From positions 372,001 through 436,000 of the forward strand of contig JAQOOI010000079.1 in assembly GCA_028554645.1 (NCBI GenBank): DNA of 64,000 nucleotides, in the 5' to 3' direction. The stretch is from Omphalotus guepiniiformis. Its lineage: Eukaryota; Basidiomycota; Agaricomycetes; Agaricales; Omphalotaceae. Shown in pieces: positions 9,745-18,880 of this stretch (position 1 is its first letter; every line of letters begins with the position of its first letter). The translations under genes were made by a program, and so were the position numbers. The notes under the pieces are model-generated. The model saw only the letters and a program-made list of their open reading frames with translations. It searched no databases and was not told where the DNA came from.

Positions 9745-10497
9745 GTTTCTGTAAGCGCCGAACGGATAGCAACGAAAGAAAACTTTAGCAAGTTTTTGAA
9801 CGACGAGTCTCAGTTTAAGTTTGGTGGCTTGTTGGTGGCTCAATTTCACGACGCGAAAACGAGCACGTGACGTGAATGCAGCCGAAGCCGAATTCCCTGC
9901 GTCAAAAATCCGAAGCATAACGAGCGTAACGATCATGATCACGAATCAGAATAAATAGAAGATAACGCAAGACGATGGATTCTACAATTTTGTTTCCGAA
10001 TTCTGGAATGGGTAACACCTTGGATCTATCTGGTACGATGACTCGGAGAGTACGACAGTATGTTGAAATTCAATAGCACCATATGCATTGCGAAGAAAGG
10101 GAGTCTAGGACGTGCTTGCACATTTGTCATGGCCCTGTAGTGAAGCATGATTTAAGAAGAAAATACACTCATAGTCGGCGGTCGCGCTCTGCTCAGCAGC
10201 GAGCTCGTCTATGATAATGTTCCACCCAACCAAGTTTAACAATGGTCCTGAGGTATATTCGATACTGAGTAGATACAGACAAAGAACGGTAAGCGGATTC
10301 AAAGCAACGAGAGCATATAAAGAATTCGTACGACGACGTGGATTTCGCGGCGCGTCGGGGTCATGATACAAGATAAAGAGTCATAACAATCGTAAAACAC
10401 GACTCTTATACGGGGTCCAGGATCATTCAAATGCAACCTGAAGCATCGATTATGAGATGTACGATTATAATGTCAGAAAAAATCAAGAAACATGCCT
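9745..10497. other. Upstream region of copy 5 and 3' flank of copy 6
   Basis: 9745-9890 is the conserved upstream block, with ACGACGCGAAAACGAGCACG followed by TGACGTGAA. 9930-9995 ('cacgaatcagaata' ... 'cgcaag') matches the region near 16420-16460 upstream of copy 7. 10250-10497 is the conserved 3' flank. No gene is seen between. Confidence 0.5.
9846..9880 (-). promoter_or_regulatory. Shared upstream block with CACGTGAC core (copy 5)
   Basis: The string ACGACGCGAAAACGAGCACG, continuing into TGACGTGAA, lies about 105 bases upstream of the copy-5 ATG. It recurs upstream of copy 7 (15533-15565) and of the unrelated gene at 26 kb (27017-27050). The core CACGTGAC is an E-box/bHLH or bZIP type site. 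Conservation between duplicated flanks alone does not prove function. Confidence 0.45.
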
Positions 10498-10769
10498 TCA
10501 ATGCACACTAAGTTCATCCAGAGCTTGGTACCACTCCGGATCTCTCGTCGTCCCCAACGTCTCCTTCAACCTCTCAATAATCTCAGGTGGTGGCAGCTCC
10601 CTCGTCTCAGCACTCGAATTATGCGAAAAGATAATCGCACGATGTGCATGCCCTTCCACCGAAACCATCACAAACATCGATGGTTTCCATACCCTCTTCG
10701 CAGCAGATTTCAGCGCCATGATCACGCCGAAAAAGCGGTTGTCGATGTTACGAATTCGGAGTGTAACGA
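10498..10769 (-). pseudogene. Array copy 6, 3' half (split by the insertion at 10780)
   Basis: The minus strand carries the second conserved block: IDNRFFGVIMALKSAAKRVW, then IIFSHNSSAETRELPPPE, ending TRDPEWYQALDELSVH and a stop. It stops matching the family at ~10755, and the first half is found 3.4 kb away at 14215-14428, on the other side of a 3,350-bp insertion with a 10-bp target duplication. The gene is therefore interrupted, most likely in its linker/intron. Confidence 0.75.
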
Positions 10770-10779
10770 GAATTCGTTC
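10770..10779. repeat. Target-site duplication, left copy (GAATTCGTTC)
   Basis: The ten bases gaattcgttc at 10770-10779 recur exactly at 14130-14139, flanking the 3,350-bp insertion. Confidence 0.7.
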
Positions 10780-10914
10780 TTATGGCGGCACCATCCAGCC
10801 AAAAATTTGACGGTTAAGCGGCCTCCGCTTTGATCGGAGCAACCTTAAATTGTATATGTAATAATTGTATATTAGTCAGCATTCTCGGCCCTCGTTTTTT
10901 GCGCACTTATGGTC

Positions 10915-11015
10915 AGTTAAGCTGGCCTCCGGTTAAGTCAGTTGTCATTGCCGGAGGCCTGATTAGTCAGCGTTTCTCTTGCGCTCCGTGGTCAGTTAAG
11001 GCTGGCCTCCGGTTC
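10915..11015. repeat. Subterminal direct repeats
   Basis: 'ggtcagttaagctggcctccggtt' occurs twice with one-base variation (starting near 10911 and 10980), with partial copies near 10811 and 10950. Subterminal repeats of this kind are commonly transposase binding sites. This is inferred only from position. Confidence 0.45.
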
Positions 11016-11455
11016 AATCGGTCCGTCCTTGCCCGAGGCTCGTTCTGCCCCTCATCTGCCCCCTCATTTTTGTGCTCCATGCCACTGGCAGGACTGGGTT
11101 AGACATTATTTTGAGGATGTTTTAAACATAAAATATTCTAGGAGGTCCAAGTTATAAATGTATTAAAACAAGATGTTAAATACAAGTAAAAAAAAAACAC
11201 ATTTTTTGTAAGAAACATGTAATTTTTTATACAGTGGATGAAATTTAACATAAAATCTGTGAGAAAATGCTAAACATATGTTGAATTAATATGGAAATTT
11301 TTCATCATTTTTTTTGCTACTAATACTAAAATTATGTTAAAATTATAGTAAATTGTATCAACACAATACCTTCATTTCTCCAACATCAAACACAGTGATT
11401 TACAGTGAACAGATGTTGAACAAATATCAAAAATCATTTATCATAAAACTTTAAT

Positions 11456-12060
11456 TATACACTCTGTACACCTGTATACACCATGTATACACCCTGTCAC
11501 ATGTGTATACACCTGTATACCACCCATATACACCCTGTACACCTGTATACACACTGTCTGTATACAGGGTGACAGATGTACAGGGTGTATACAGGTATAC
11601 AGGATGACATGTATACAGGATGTATACAGAGTGTATACAGGGTGGATACAGGGTGGATACAGGGTGAATACAGGGTGTATACAGGGTGTATACAGGATGC
11701 ATACAGGGTGTATACAGGGTGTGTACAGGGTCAGGCTGGATACAGAGTGTATACAGAGTGTATACAGGATGTATACAGGGTGCATACAGAGTGGATACAG
11801 GGTGGATACAGAGTGTATACAGAGTGCATACAGGGTGGATACAGGGTGGATACAGGGTGGATACAGAGTGCATACAGGGTGGATACAGAGTGCAATACAG
11901 AGTGCATACAGAGTGCATACAGAGTGCATACAGGGTGTATACAGGGTGTATACAGGGTGGTACACGGTGTATACAGAGTGTATACAGGTATACAGGGTGA
12001 CATGTATACAGTGTGTATACAGAGTGTATATGGGTGTATACCTTGTCTGTATATACCTCA
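11456..12060. repeat. Minisatellite block 1, 11-bp unit with an internal orientation switch
   Basis: Tandem variants of TATACAGGGTG (also GGATACAGGGT, GCATACAGAGT) fill ~11562-12045. The first ~105 bases (11456-11560) are the same unit inverted (TGTATACACCCTG), so the array flips orientation near 11560. An 11-bp unit stays open in all frames as an 11-residue repeat, so the long open frames here on both strands are not genes. Confidence 0.9.
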
Positions 12061-12880
12061 CCTTGGAAACATCTTCTGTACGCAAGTTTGTATATATTAA
12101 CCCCTATGTTCTGTATACAGAGATATCAGTGTCCATCTACTAGGTCCATGCAGATGCATCCTGGATGTATACACATTGAGATATGCAAGATGAATTCACC
12201 TAATGTACAACTGTATCCATATACACAGACTATATACATAAATGATCCTGTTTACCATAGTTTTGTTATTTGTTCAACATATAGCCAGTATATATGAATA
12301 ACCAAAACATAAATTTTACCATCAGATATTTAACATTACTTTCACATATGTTTAGCATAAGTTCACAGTAATTTTCTGTCTGTTATTCTGGATCAATTTT
12401 AAATTGGTTTAGCATATTTTTCACACATCTACACCGCCAACAACTCAACATAAATCCCACAGAAAAATATTACAAATATGGTGAAATAACATGAAAAAAA
12501 TTAAACTTTTGATGTAATTTCACCATATTTTTAACATTTTCCCATGGAATTTATGTTGAATTGTTTGCAGTGCTATTCTATTTCTCTCTGTATTTAACTC
12601 TGAATATATCTTATTTGTTCAGCATATCTTCAGTATATTTGCACAAGCAAAACATGAATGTTTATTTTAGAAACATTTAACATTAGTTTCACATTTGTTT
12701 AGCATAAGTTCACAGTAATATCCTGTCTGTTATCCTGAATTGATTTTGAATTGCTTTAGCATAGTTTCCACACACCTTTTCCATTTGTCTCTGTATTTTA
12801 TGATGAAAACAATCATGATCTTGATTAACATAATTGCATCCAAAATTCAATATTTATTTTAAACAATTTTCTCAAAAATA
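12000..12880. repeat. Direct repeat unit 1 (paired with 13115-13850)
   Basis: About 0.75 kb following minisatellite 1 is repeated nearly identically after minisatellite 2, from 'agagtgtatatgggtgtat' through 'ttgatttgt' and 'cacacaccttttccatttgt' to 'ataattgcatccaaaattca'. It is AT-rich and has no gene. The main difference is the 141-bp MITE present only in unit 1. Confidence 0.85.
12432..12572. mobile_element. 141-bp foldback MITE with 3-bp target duplication (CTA)
   Basis: Nearly a perfect hairpin: the left end CACCGCCAACAACTCAACAT and the inverted right end CACTGCAAACAATTCAACAT continue as matching arms of ~60 bases. It is flanked by CTA at 12429-12431 and 12573-12575. The paralogous unit 2 at ~13541-13555 has the empty site with one CTA. 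CACTG-like ends with 3-bp duplications suit the CACTA superfamily. Confidence 0.8.
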
Positions 12881-12881
12881 A

Positions 12882-13190
12882 TGTATAGAGTGTATATAGG
12901 GTGTATACAGGTCTACAGGGTGTATTACAGGGTGTATACAGGTGAGATGTATACAGGGTGCATACAGAGTGCATACAGAGTGCATACAGGGTGTATACAG
13001 GGTGTATACAGGGTGCATACAGGGTGTATACAGGGTGTATACAGGGTGTACACAGGTGTATACAGAGTGTATACAGGTATACAGGGTGACATGTATACAG
13101 GTATACAGGGTGACATGTATACAGGGTGTATACAGAGTGTATATGGGTGTATACCTTGTCTGTATATACCTCACCTTGGAAACACCTTCT
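12882..13190. repeat. Minisatellite block 2
   Basis: The same 11-bp unit as at 11456-12060 (GTATACAGGGT / GCATACAGAGT variants), shorter and in one orientation. It ends in the same 'tatatgggtgtataccttg' junction. Open frames in it are artefacts of the repeat. Confidence 0.9.
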
Positions 13191-13850
13191 GTACACAAGT
13201 TTGTATATATTAACCCCTCTGTTCTGTATACAGAGATATCAGTGCTCCATCTACTAGGTCCATGCAGATGCATCCTGGATGTATACACATGGGATATGCA
13301 AGATGAATTCACCTAATGTACAACTGTATCCATATACACAGACTATATACATAAATGATCCTGTTTATCATAGTTTTCTTATTTGTTCAACATATAGCTA
13401 GTATATATGAATAACCAAAAACATAAATTTTCACCATCAGAAATTTAAACATTACTTTCACATATGTTTAGCATAAGTTCACAGTAATTTTTCTGTCTGT
13501 TATTCTGAATCAATTTTAAATTGGTTTTTAGCATATTTTTCACACATCTATTCTATTTCTCTCTGTATTTAACTCTGAATATATCTTATTTGTTCAGCAT
13601 ATCTTCAGTATATTTTGCACAAGCAAAACATGAATGTTACTTTAGAAACATTAACATTAGTTTCACATTTGTTGGGCATAAGTTCACAGTAATATCCTGT
13701 CTATTATTCTGAATTGATTTTGAATGCTTTAGCATAGTTTCCACACACCTTTTCCATTTGTCTCTGTATTTTATGATGAAACAATCATGATCTTGATTAA
13801 CATAATTGCATCCAAAATTCAATATTTATTTTAAACACTTTTCCCCAAAA
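13115..13850. repeat. Direct repeat unit 2
   Basis: Second copy of the ~0.75-kb AT-rich sequence found at 12010-12860. It lacks the MITE and differs by small indels. No gene. Confidence 0.85.
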
Positions 13851-14129
13851 ATAATGATAAGATTTTATGGAATTTATGATAAATGATTTTTGATATTTGT
13901 TCAAGATCTGTTCACTGTAAATAACTGTGTTTGATGTTGGAGAAATGAAGGTATTGTGTTGATACAATTTACTACAATTTGAACATAATTTTAGTATTAG
14001 TAGCAAAAAAAATGATGAAAAATTTTGGTATTGATTCAATATATGTTTAGCATTTTCTCAGATTTTATGTTAAATTGTGTCCAGTGACAGTTTTGTCTGT
14101 ATTGCATGCACAGATGTGCTGCCAAAACT

Positions 14130-14139
14130 GAATTCGTTC
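14130..14139. repeat. Target-site duplication, right copy (GAATTCGTTC)
   Basis: Exact copy of 10770-10779; it marks the right border of the insertion. Confidence 0.7.
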
Positions 14140-14428
14140 CCGCCTGCATCCCGTGATGCAGGCTGACAGTCCAAGTGAATGCCAGGAATCTGGGGATCGA
14201 CTAATGTGGGTCTACCTTGAGGAAAAGTAGTATTATCAGTTGAGGAGAAGTGTTCGGACTCTGGAGGGACAAAATGGCTTGAAACTCACGAGGTTTTATC
14301 CTATTATACGGCTCTGCGTCCCTAGTATACGCAGGATGAAGTTTCATCTCGTCTTGGGGAAAGATTATGCCGAAAACTAGAGGTAGGTCGCCATTGCGTT
14401 TAAGAGGTGGTAGTTGAGTTAACTTCAT
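14140..14428 (-). pseudogene. Array copy 6, 5' half
   Basis: From the ATG at 14428 the minus strand reads MKLTQLPPLKRNGDLPLV, then FGIIFPQDEMKLHPAYTR, the family's first block. A canonical donor context CCTCAAG|GTAGAC occurs at ~14217, after which the frame closes. The second block is absent here and lies at 10498-10755, beyond the insertion. It cannot make the normal protein unless a 3.5-kb intron is tolerated. Confidence 0.75.
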
Positions 14429-14429
14429 G

Positions 14430-14946
14430 GTTTTTGTGAACAGACAGCCACTGGCACAGGTGATAGAAAGGGTTTGAGTGACAAGGTCGGAGTTTACGAT
14501 TTTGTTTCAAATTTTGCACGACGCGACCCCGTGTACCGAAAGCAAACGCGTCGCGTCACGGTGAAGCGGCATAAACACACCTTCACTCTACATCATCGAA
14601 TGGTCCGACATGGCGAACCGTAATTTATGCACTGGAAGTTATAGCCCAAGTTACATGTTAAAAAAGATCCATAAAATCGATATTGAGTGTATAGTTCAGA
14701 CAAATATCATAAGCAGCATGAAAGGCAACGCCAGGGTATACAGCTTCGTAAATGACATGCGTAACAGGCATCTAGTACATGGAGAATAAAAATGCAAGGA
14801 CCTCAGGAATCAGACAACGACATCCAAAAGGCAAGTAAAGAGTACTTTGCATTGGGGGCTCGAATTTCAAATATTCAAATACGACCTGAAGTAATGGTAT
14901 GAGATATAGGATCCATGCAAGGAAATCAAGCAACACACCTAGGCCT
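14430..14946. other. Upstream region of copy 6 and 3' flank of copy 7
   Basis: 14505-14570 carries a diverged form of the shared upstream block ('gcacgacgcgacc' ... 'cgtcgcgtcacgg'). 14680-14945 is the conserved 3' flank of copy 7. No gene recognised. Confidence 0.45.
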
Positions 14947-15439
14947 TCACTTCGAAGGATCATCCGGAGTATAATACCACTCCGGCTCCCTCTCCGTTTT
15001 CAAAACCTTCTTCAACTCCTCAATCGTCTCGGGTGGTGGCAGCTCCCTCCCCTCAGCACTCGCATTATGCGCAAACGTTATTGCGGGATGGGTGCGCTCT
15101 TTATCCATAGCCCTCATGAACAAAGATGGTTTCCATACGCTCTTCGCGCTATACTTCAGCGCCATAATCACACCATATAAACGATCATCTATGGCAAGGT
15201 CTGGATCTGAAGGACGGAAAGATTACTACGGGTTTATCTTTTACCAACGGGTCCACTTTACCGTCAGAATCTTCATCTGAAGACTCGGAGGATAACAAAG
15301 TCGATGTACGAGGTTTATCACGGTAGAAGTCCCGACTGTACGCAGGATGAGCTTTCATCTCGTCTTCGGTGAAGATTATACCGAAAACAAGAGGTAAGTC
15401 GCCTTTGCGTTTTAGAGGGGGTAGTTGAGATAACTTCAT
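14947..15439 (-). CDS. Array copy 7 (MKLxxLPP family), two exons
   Basis: Exon 1 (15439-15262) starts MKLSQLPPLKRKGDLPLV and runs through FGIIFTEDEMKAHPAYSR and an SSDEDSD linker. A 55-nt intron with donor GTAAAG and acceptor CCTTCAG joins it in phase to exon 2 (15206-14947): AIDDRLYGVIMALKYSAK, TFAHNASAEGRELPPPET, EREPEWYYTPDDPSK, stop. The product is 145 aa. Together with 9250-9744 it is the best evidence that the family is a real gene. Function unknown. Its upstream region is interrupted by a 0.7-kb foldback element, which may alter expression. Confidence 0.7.
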
Positions 15440-15529
15440 GGTTTCTGTAGATCGGCGGATAGCACGACAAGAAAGATTTAGCAAGTTTTGGAACGATAAG
15501 TCTCAGTTTAAGTTTGGTGGCTCTTGAAT

Positions 15530-15586
15530 TTCACGACGCGAAAACGAGCACGTGACGTGAACGCAGTCCCAGACCGTGGTCCGCAG
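15530..15586 (-). promoter_or_regulatory. Shared upstream block (copy 7)
   Basis: ACGACGCGAAAACGAGCACG then TGACGTGAACGCAG and CCCAGACC; nearly the same string lies at 27017-27065 upstream of an unrelated gene and a diverged copy at 9846-9880. It lies ~90 bases upstream of the ATG. It carries the CACGTGAC core. Confidence 0.5.
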
Positions 15587-15592
15587 GGTACA

Positions 15593-16285
15593 CAGCCGTG
15601 GGCCAAGAGTTTTTGCGTGGGATTTTCGGAGGGTAAAAACTACTCGCGTTTGTGGCGGATTTTTGGAAGGAAAAAGACTTCGTTTTTGTAAAATATCTCA
15701 TAGATGAAAATGTGAAGATTCAATAAGATTTTTACATGAGTAGAATTACAAATGTTTACTAAAATTTATACAAAGAAAAATTCAACTGAAAGAACAAATT
15801 TTTGCCTTTGTTTTATGCTCAGTAAAATCAGTTAATTTTTGCCTGTTTTCTACCTCGTAAAAGGGTCGCGTTTTTGCCGAGGGAAAGCTCTGAAAAAATA
15901 AAGGAATTCTCACCTGTTTTTGCAAATAAATCGCCTAATATGGTAATTCCCCGATTTCCGGCAGGCGAAAACTGGACATTTTTCTGGAGCATTCCCTCAG
16001 CAAAAACGCGGCGCTTTTATGAGGCAGAAAAAAAGGCAAATATTATTCCTTTCTACATACATAAAACAAATGGAAAATTTTGTTCTTTCAGTCACATTTT
16101 TCTTTATATAAATTTTATTAAAGTTCTGTACTTCTGCTTCTGCAAAAATCCTATTCAATCTACTTATTTTTATCTATGAGATGTTATACAAAAATGAAGT
16201 CTTTTCACTTCCGGAAATCTGCGGCAAACGCGAGTAGATTCTACCCTCCGGAAATTCCACGCAAAAATGCTTGGCCCACAGCAGT
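15593..16285. mobile_element. 693-bp foldback element (MITE) with ~240-bp inverted arms
   Basis: The left arm 15593-15835 is mirrored by 16045-16285: 'gtgggccaag', 'tttttgcgtgg', 'cggagggta', 'tctactcgcgtttg', 'atctcatagat' and 'actgaaagaacaaa' recur inverted in the same order. A candidate 6-bp duplication GGTACA flanks it (15587-15592, 16286-16291). It has no coding capacity. It is inserted in the upstream region of copy 7: the sequence right of it resumes homology to the 27-kb block. Confidence 0.75.
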
Positions 16286-16291
16286 GGTACA

Positions 16292-17005
16292 AATTCCGTG
16301 CATTCGCTCAGCTCCTACCGCAAGGACGCCCCTCCTATCCCCCTATCCATTCTACATGTTGTTGGACCTGAACGCGTCAACGCCAGTATTAGTGGGATTT
16401 CGAACTCCCTGATCATGAAACCGAGTCAACGAATCAGAATAGGAAGAACACGCAAGTCGATGAAAAGTTCTACATTTTTCTATTTTTCTTTCCGAGTCCT
16501 CAAATAGAATGGGTGTACGAGCGCTATTCAGACACAGTCGCGCGTTGAACGTTGATCGATTGGTTCCCGAACACTCCAAAGTCCCAAGGCCTGACGCGGA
16601 CAACCTGAAGAATGATACCAATCTCAGGGTGACCGACTCACCCCCCTCCTTCGTTTCCCTCACACGATCGCAAATGCTCAAGCGCTCATTAACATTCCGC
16701 ACTTCCTGGGCTGCTCAAAACAGAACTCTCGACATCTAAGGACCTCCTGATTCACTCGGGTTACTCATACCCTGCACGACGGGCAACACCGGGCTACATA
16801 GTAACCATCCTCTTCCTCTGCGCATACACTGGCACCAAAATCTCACAACCCACGACCCTTCGCCTGTACAGGGGGGTACTCACGACGACGACGAACCAAC
16901 CACAGTGTAACACTGTACGCGCACAGCGGTACCGAAACCTCAAGGATAATGAAGTCGAGCCACGTACTAACGCTAACGCGAGTGATCATCTCCCCCCGCC
17001 AGGGG
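16292..17005. other. Continuation of the copy-7 upstream region and spacer
   Basis: 16305-16375 ('cagctcctaccgcaagga', 'ttctacatg', 'ggacctgaacg') matches 27125-27190; 16400-16465 resembles 9930-9990 above copy 5. The rest up to the retrotransposon shows no gene. Confidence 0.5.
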
Positions 17006-17010
17006 CTAGT
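17006..17010. repeat. Target-site duplication CTAGT, left
   Basis: CTAGT lies immediately before the 5' LTR and again at 24988-24992 after the 3' LTR; 5 bp is the length expected for Ty1/copia integration. Confidence 0.9.
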
Positions 17011-17352
17011 TGTTGGAATATCTGCTTAGTGTAGACGTACACGTACAGTAGTCCGACATCGCATTACTATGCAAGTATGATTACGCTAAATTCCCAAGAG
17101 GAATTATAGCTATTGGACAGTATTATAGATACTAGTACTTCTTAATCATACGCTACTTACATACATGAGCACGGACCATGTATTTTACATATAAAAGTAG
17201 TAGGTCGTCCAGCAAGGACGACAAGTTGAATACTTACTCAAGTTCGACCTCTACTGCTTGTCTATCCAAGAAACTATCAGCTACTGGTGGAGTATGCACT
17301 TACCGTCTTGTAGCTGACCTGTTCCCGGTAGTCCACTGTGACCGTTTCAACA
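17011..17352 (+). repeat. 5' LTR
   Basis: 342 bp, from TGTTGGAATATC to CCGTTTCAACA; a TATA-like ACATATAAAAG lies at ~17187. The partner is 24641-24987. Confidence 0.95.
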
Positions 17353-17368
17353 GGTTATGGGCCCCCGG
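17353..17368 (+). other. Primer binding site, initiator-tRNA anticodon-arm type
   Basis: GGTTATGGGCCC directly follows the 5' LTR. It is complementary to GGGCCCATAACC, the anticodon stem-loop of eukaryotic initiator tRNA-Met, as in copia-type elements that use a cleaved half tRNA. It does not match the tRNA 3' end. Confidence 0.6.
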
Positions 17369-17979
17369 CCATCGCTCTCGTAGACTATTCATCACTGACC
17401 AACGCACCACTTCGTTGTTGTCGACGTCTACCTCGATGTCCGGCTTGAGGATAATGACTAACGAGGATCATTTAGCAGAAAGGTAAATTCGGTTTCACCC
17501 GTTTGACATTCTCCTTCGTTGCATGTGCCTCTCATACCATGTAAATTACGGGCTTCACCTTTCAATTTCTTCCTAACCCAGTGTCCGGGCCGGGCCTTAT
17601 AATGCCTCCGCCAGACAGCTGAAGGGGGGTTTGTAAAACTCGAAAGAGTCCCCCATATCGGACAACCGTTCGGACCCGATATTACAATACAAACTTTTTA
17701 TACCTAGTATGGAAAAACTTTTACTAGAAATAGACGTATATAGTATATAGACTCCGCATAAGTCCCTTCTACGATCACAAGATCTTTCGAAGGCGGAGAT
17801 CTATTCTTTTACGTATACTTCGCAGGGGTGTTGAGACCCTGGAAGTCGAAGGAAATATGATCCTCATTAGAACCTCCATTACCTCATAGATCTGGAAAGC
17901 TCCCGAAATCTCTTCGTGAGGTTACCGACGGAGTTAGTACAGAACTAGTGTTTTGCCCATTGCCCAAGCAATAGTCACA

Positions 17980-18880
17980 TTGGATGTCCGTTACTAACGG
18001 CTTCCTTTCCAGAAACCTTTCAAAAGAATGTCTTCCAACCAATCCAATGGCTTTCTCTCTGATTCCTCTTCTGAAAATGAACAATTGGTTCACTTGGTCC
18101 ACTTTTATGCAATCTTTCCTTGAATCCAAAAATCTCTCTTTGCGGTTTTTGAAAATCGAGACGGAGTATGAAGTTACTGAAGTACCTGCCAGCACCTCTG
18201 GCACTACTACTACTCCGGCTAGTACTACCCGAAAACAAAAATATTCATTTACGAAACCTGGAAAGAAACTGACACCCAATGCATCGGTTACATCAAAATG
18301 AAACTTCCTATTGAATATCATTCTCACGTTGCTGCGAATTCTCATGATACCTGGGAAAATCTCAGAGCGGCTTTCGATTACCCCCACGGACATGACCCTG
18401 TTTGTTGAATTTGGAGCCATCAAGGACTTCAAAAATCCGAGACTCCCACGATATTCTTAAGAGCCTTGATCGATTCACTACCATGTGTGATCGACTCAAG
18501 AATCACAAGAAAATCGAATTCAATGAAACTTTACAAGTCATGACTTTTCTCACCGCTTTACCTTCCTCCTGGAGCACCTGGAGGACCACTATGCTTCATT
18601 CCCAGGAATTCACTTTCAATAACATTCGTCCACATGTAGTTTCCGAAATCATGCTTCGCAAACATCAACACGGAGAAGTCTTCTCCGCTTTCCATCTAAA
18701 ACTTCTGGACTTCACCGCTGAACAAGCAACCAGCCCATTGGAAAAACCAGAAATCTGGGTAAATCCAATAATCAGTCCGAACCTCTTTCTTCCTCTTCCC
18801 AGAACAAAGGGAAGAAGCGCAAGAACAAGCGCTCAGGAAAGAAAGGAGGACCTAAAAGGGAAAGGGCAAGGAACGTGCCA
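17980..18880 (+). pseudogene. Retrotransposon gag region (frameshifted)
   Basis: Segments in changing frames: NNWFTWSTFMQSFLESK at ~18080, YHSHVAANSHDTWENLRAAF at ~18320, SLDRFTTMCDRLKNHKKI and VMTFLTALPSSWSTWR at ~18460-18590, all typical of copia gag. No CCHC zinc knuckle is seen; instead a basic stretch (GRSARTSAQERKEDLKGKGQ) follows. Confidence 0.75.

Larger units (their letters stand above)
11232..14086. mobile_element. Nested palindromic CAGTG/CACTG element with ~230-bp inverted arms
   Basis: The left arm 11232-11460 is the inverted copy of 13858-14086 with few mismatches. Both contain 'aatttaacataaaatct', 'tttttcatcatttttttt', 'ataccttcatttctccaa' and 'caaatatcaaaaatcattta' in mirrored order. 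The right end reads CACTGGACACAATTTAACAT inwards and the left CAGTGGATGAAATTTAACAT. The ends resemble those of the 141-bp MITE at 12432, so they form one family. No convincing target duplication was found (ATA against ACA). No coding capacity. Confidence 0.6.
10780..14129. mobile_element. 3.35-kb non-autonomous DNA element splitting array copy 6
   Basis: It is bounded by a perfect 10-bp duplication (gaattcgttc) and short imperfect terminal inverted repeats: the left end TTATGGCGGCACCATC pairs with the inverted right end TTTTGGCAGCACATC. A 9-11 bp duplication suits Mutator-like elements; no transposase was found. Left interior (10815-11020): short direct repeats of 'gtcagttaag(g)ctggcctccggtt'. 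From 11232 to 14086 lies a very AT-rich palindromic unit with minisatellites. The element may be a nest of several insertions rather than one. Composition differs sharply from the flanking genes. Confidence 0.65.

Noticed and set aside
11456..13190. Regular repeats considered as a CRISPR array
   Set aside because: No unique spacers of constant length; units are contiguous 11-bp variants, and the genome is eukaryotic.
11441..13316. Several open frames of 90-214 aa on both strands (YRVYTGCIQG-type repeats)
   Set aside because: They are the six-frame shadow of an 11-bp minisatellite; residue patterns simply follow the DNA unit, and flanks have no gene features.
11229..14089. ATA/ACA as target duplication of the inner palindromic element
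   Set aside because: Only two of three bases match, no better than chance.
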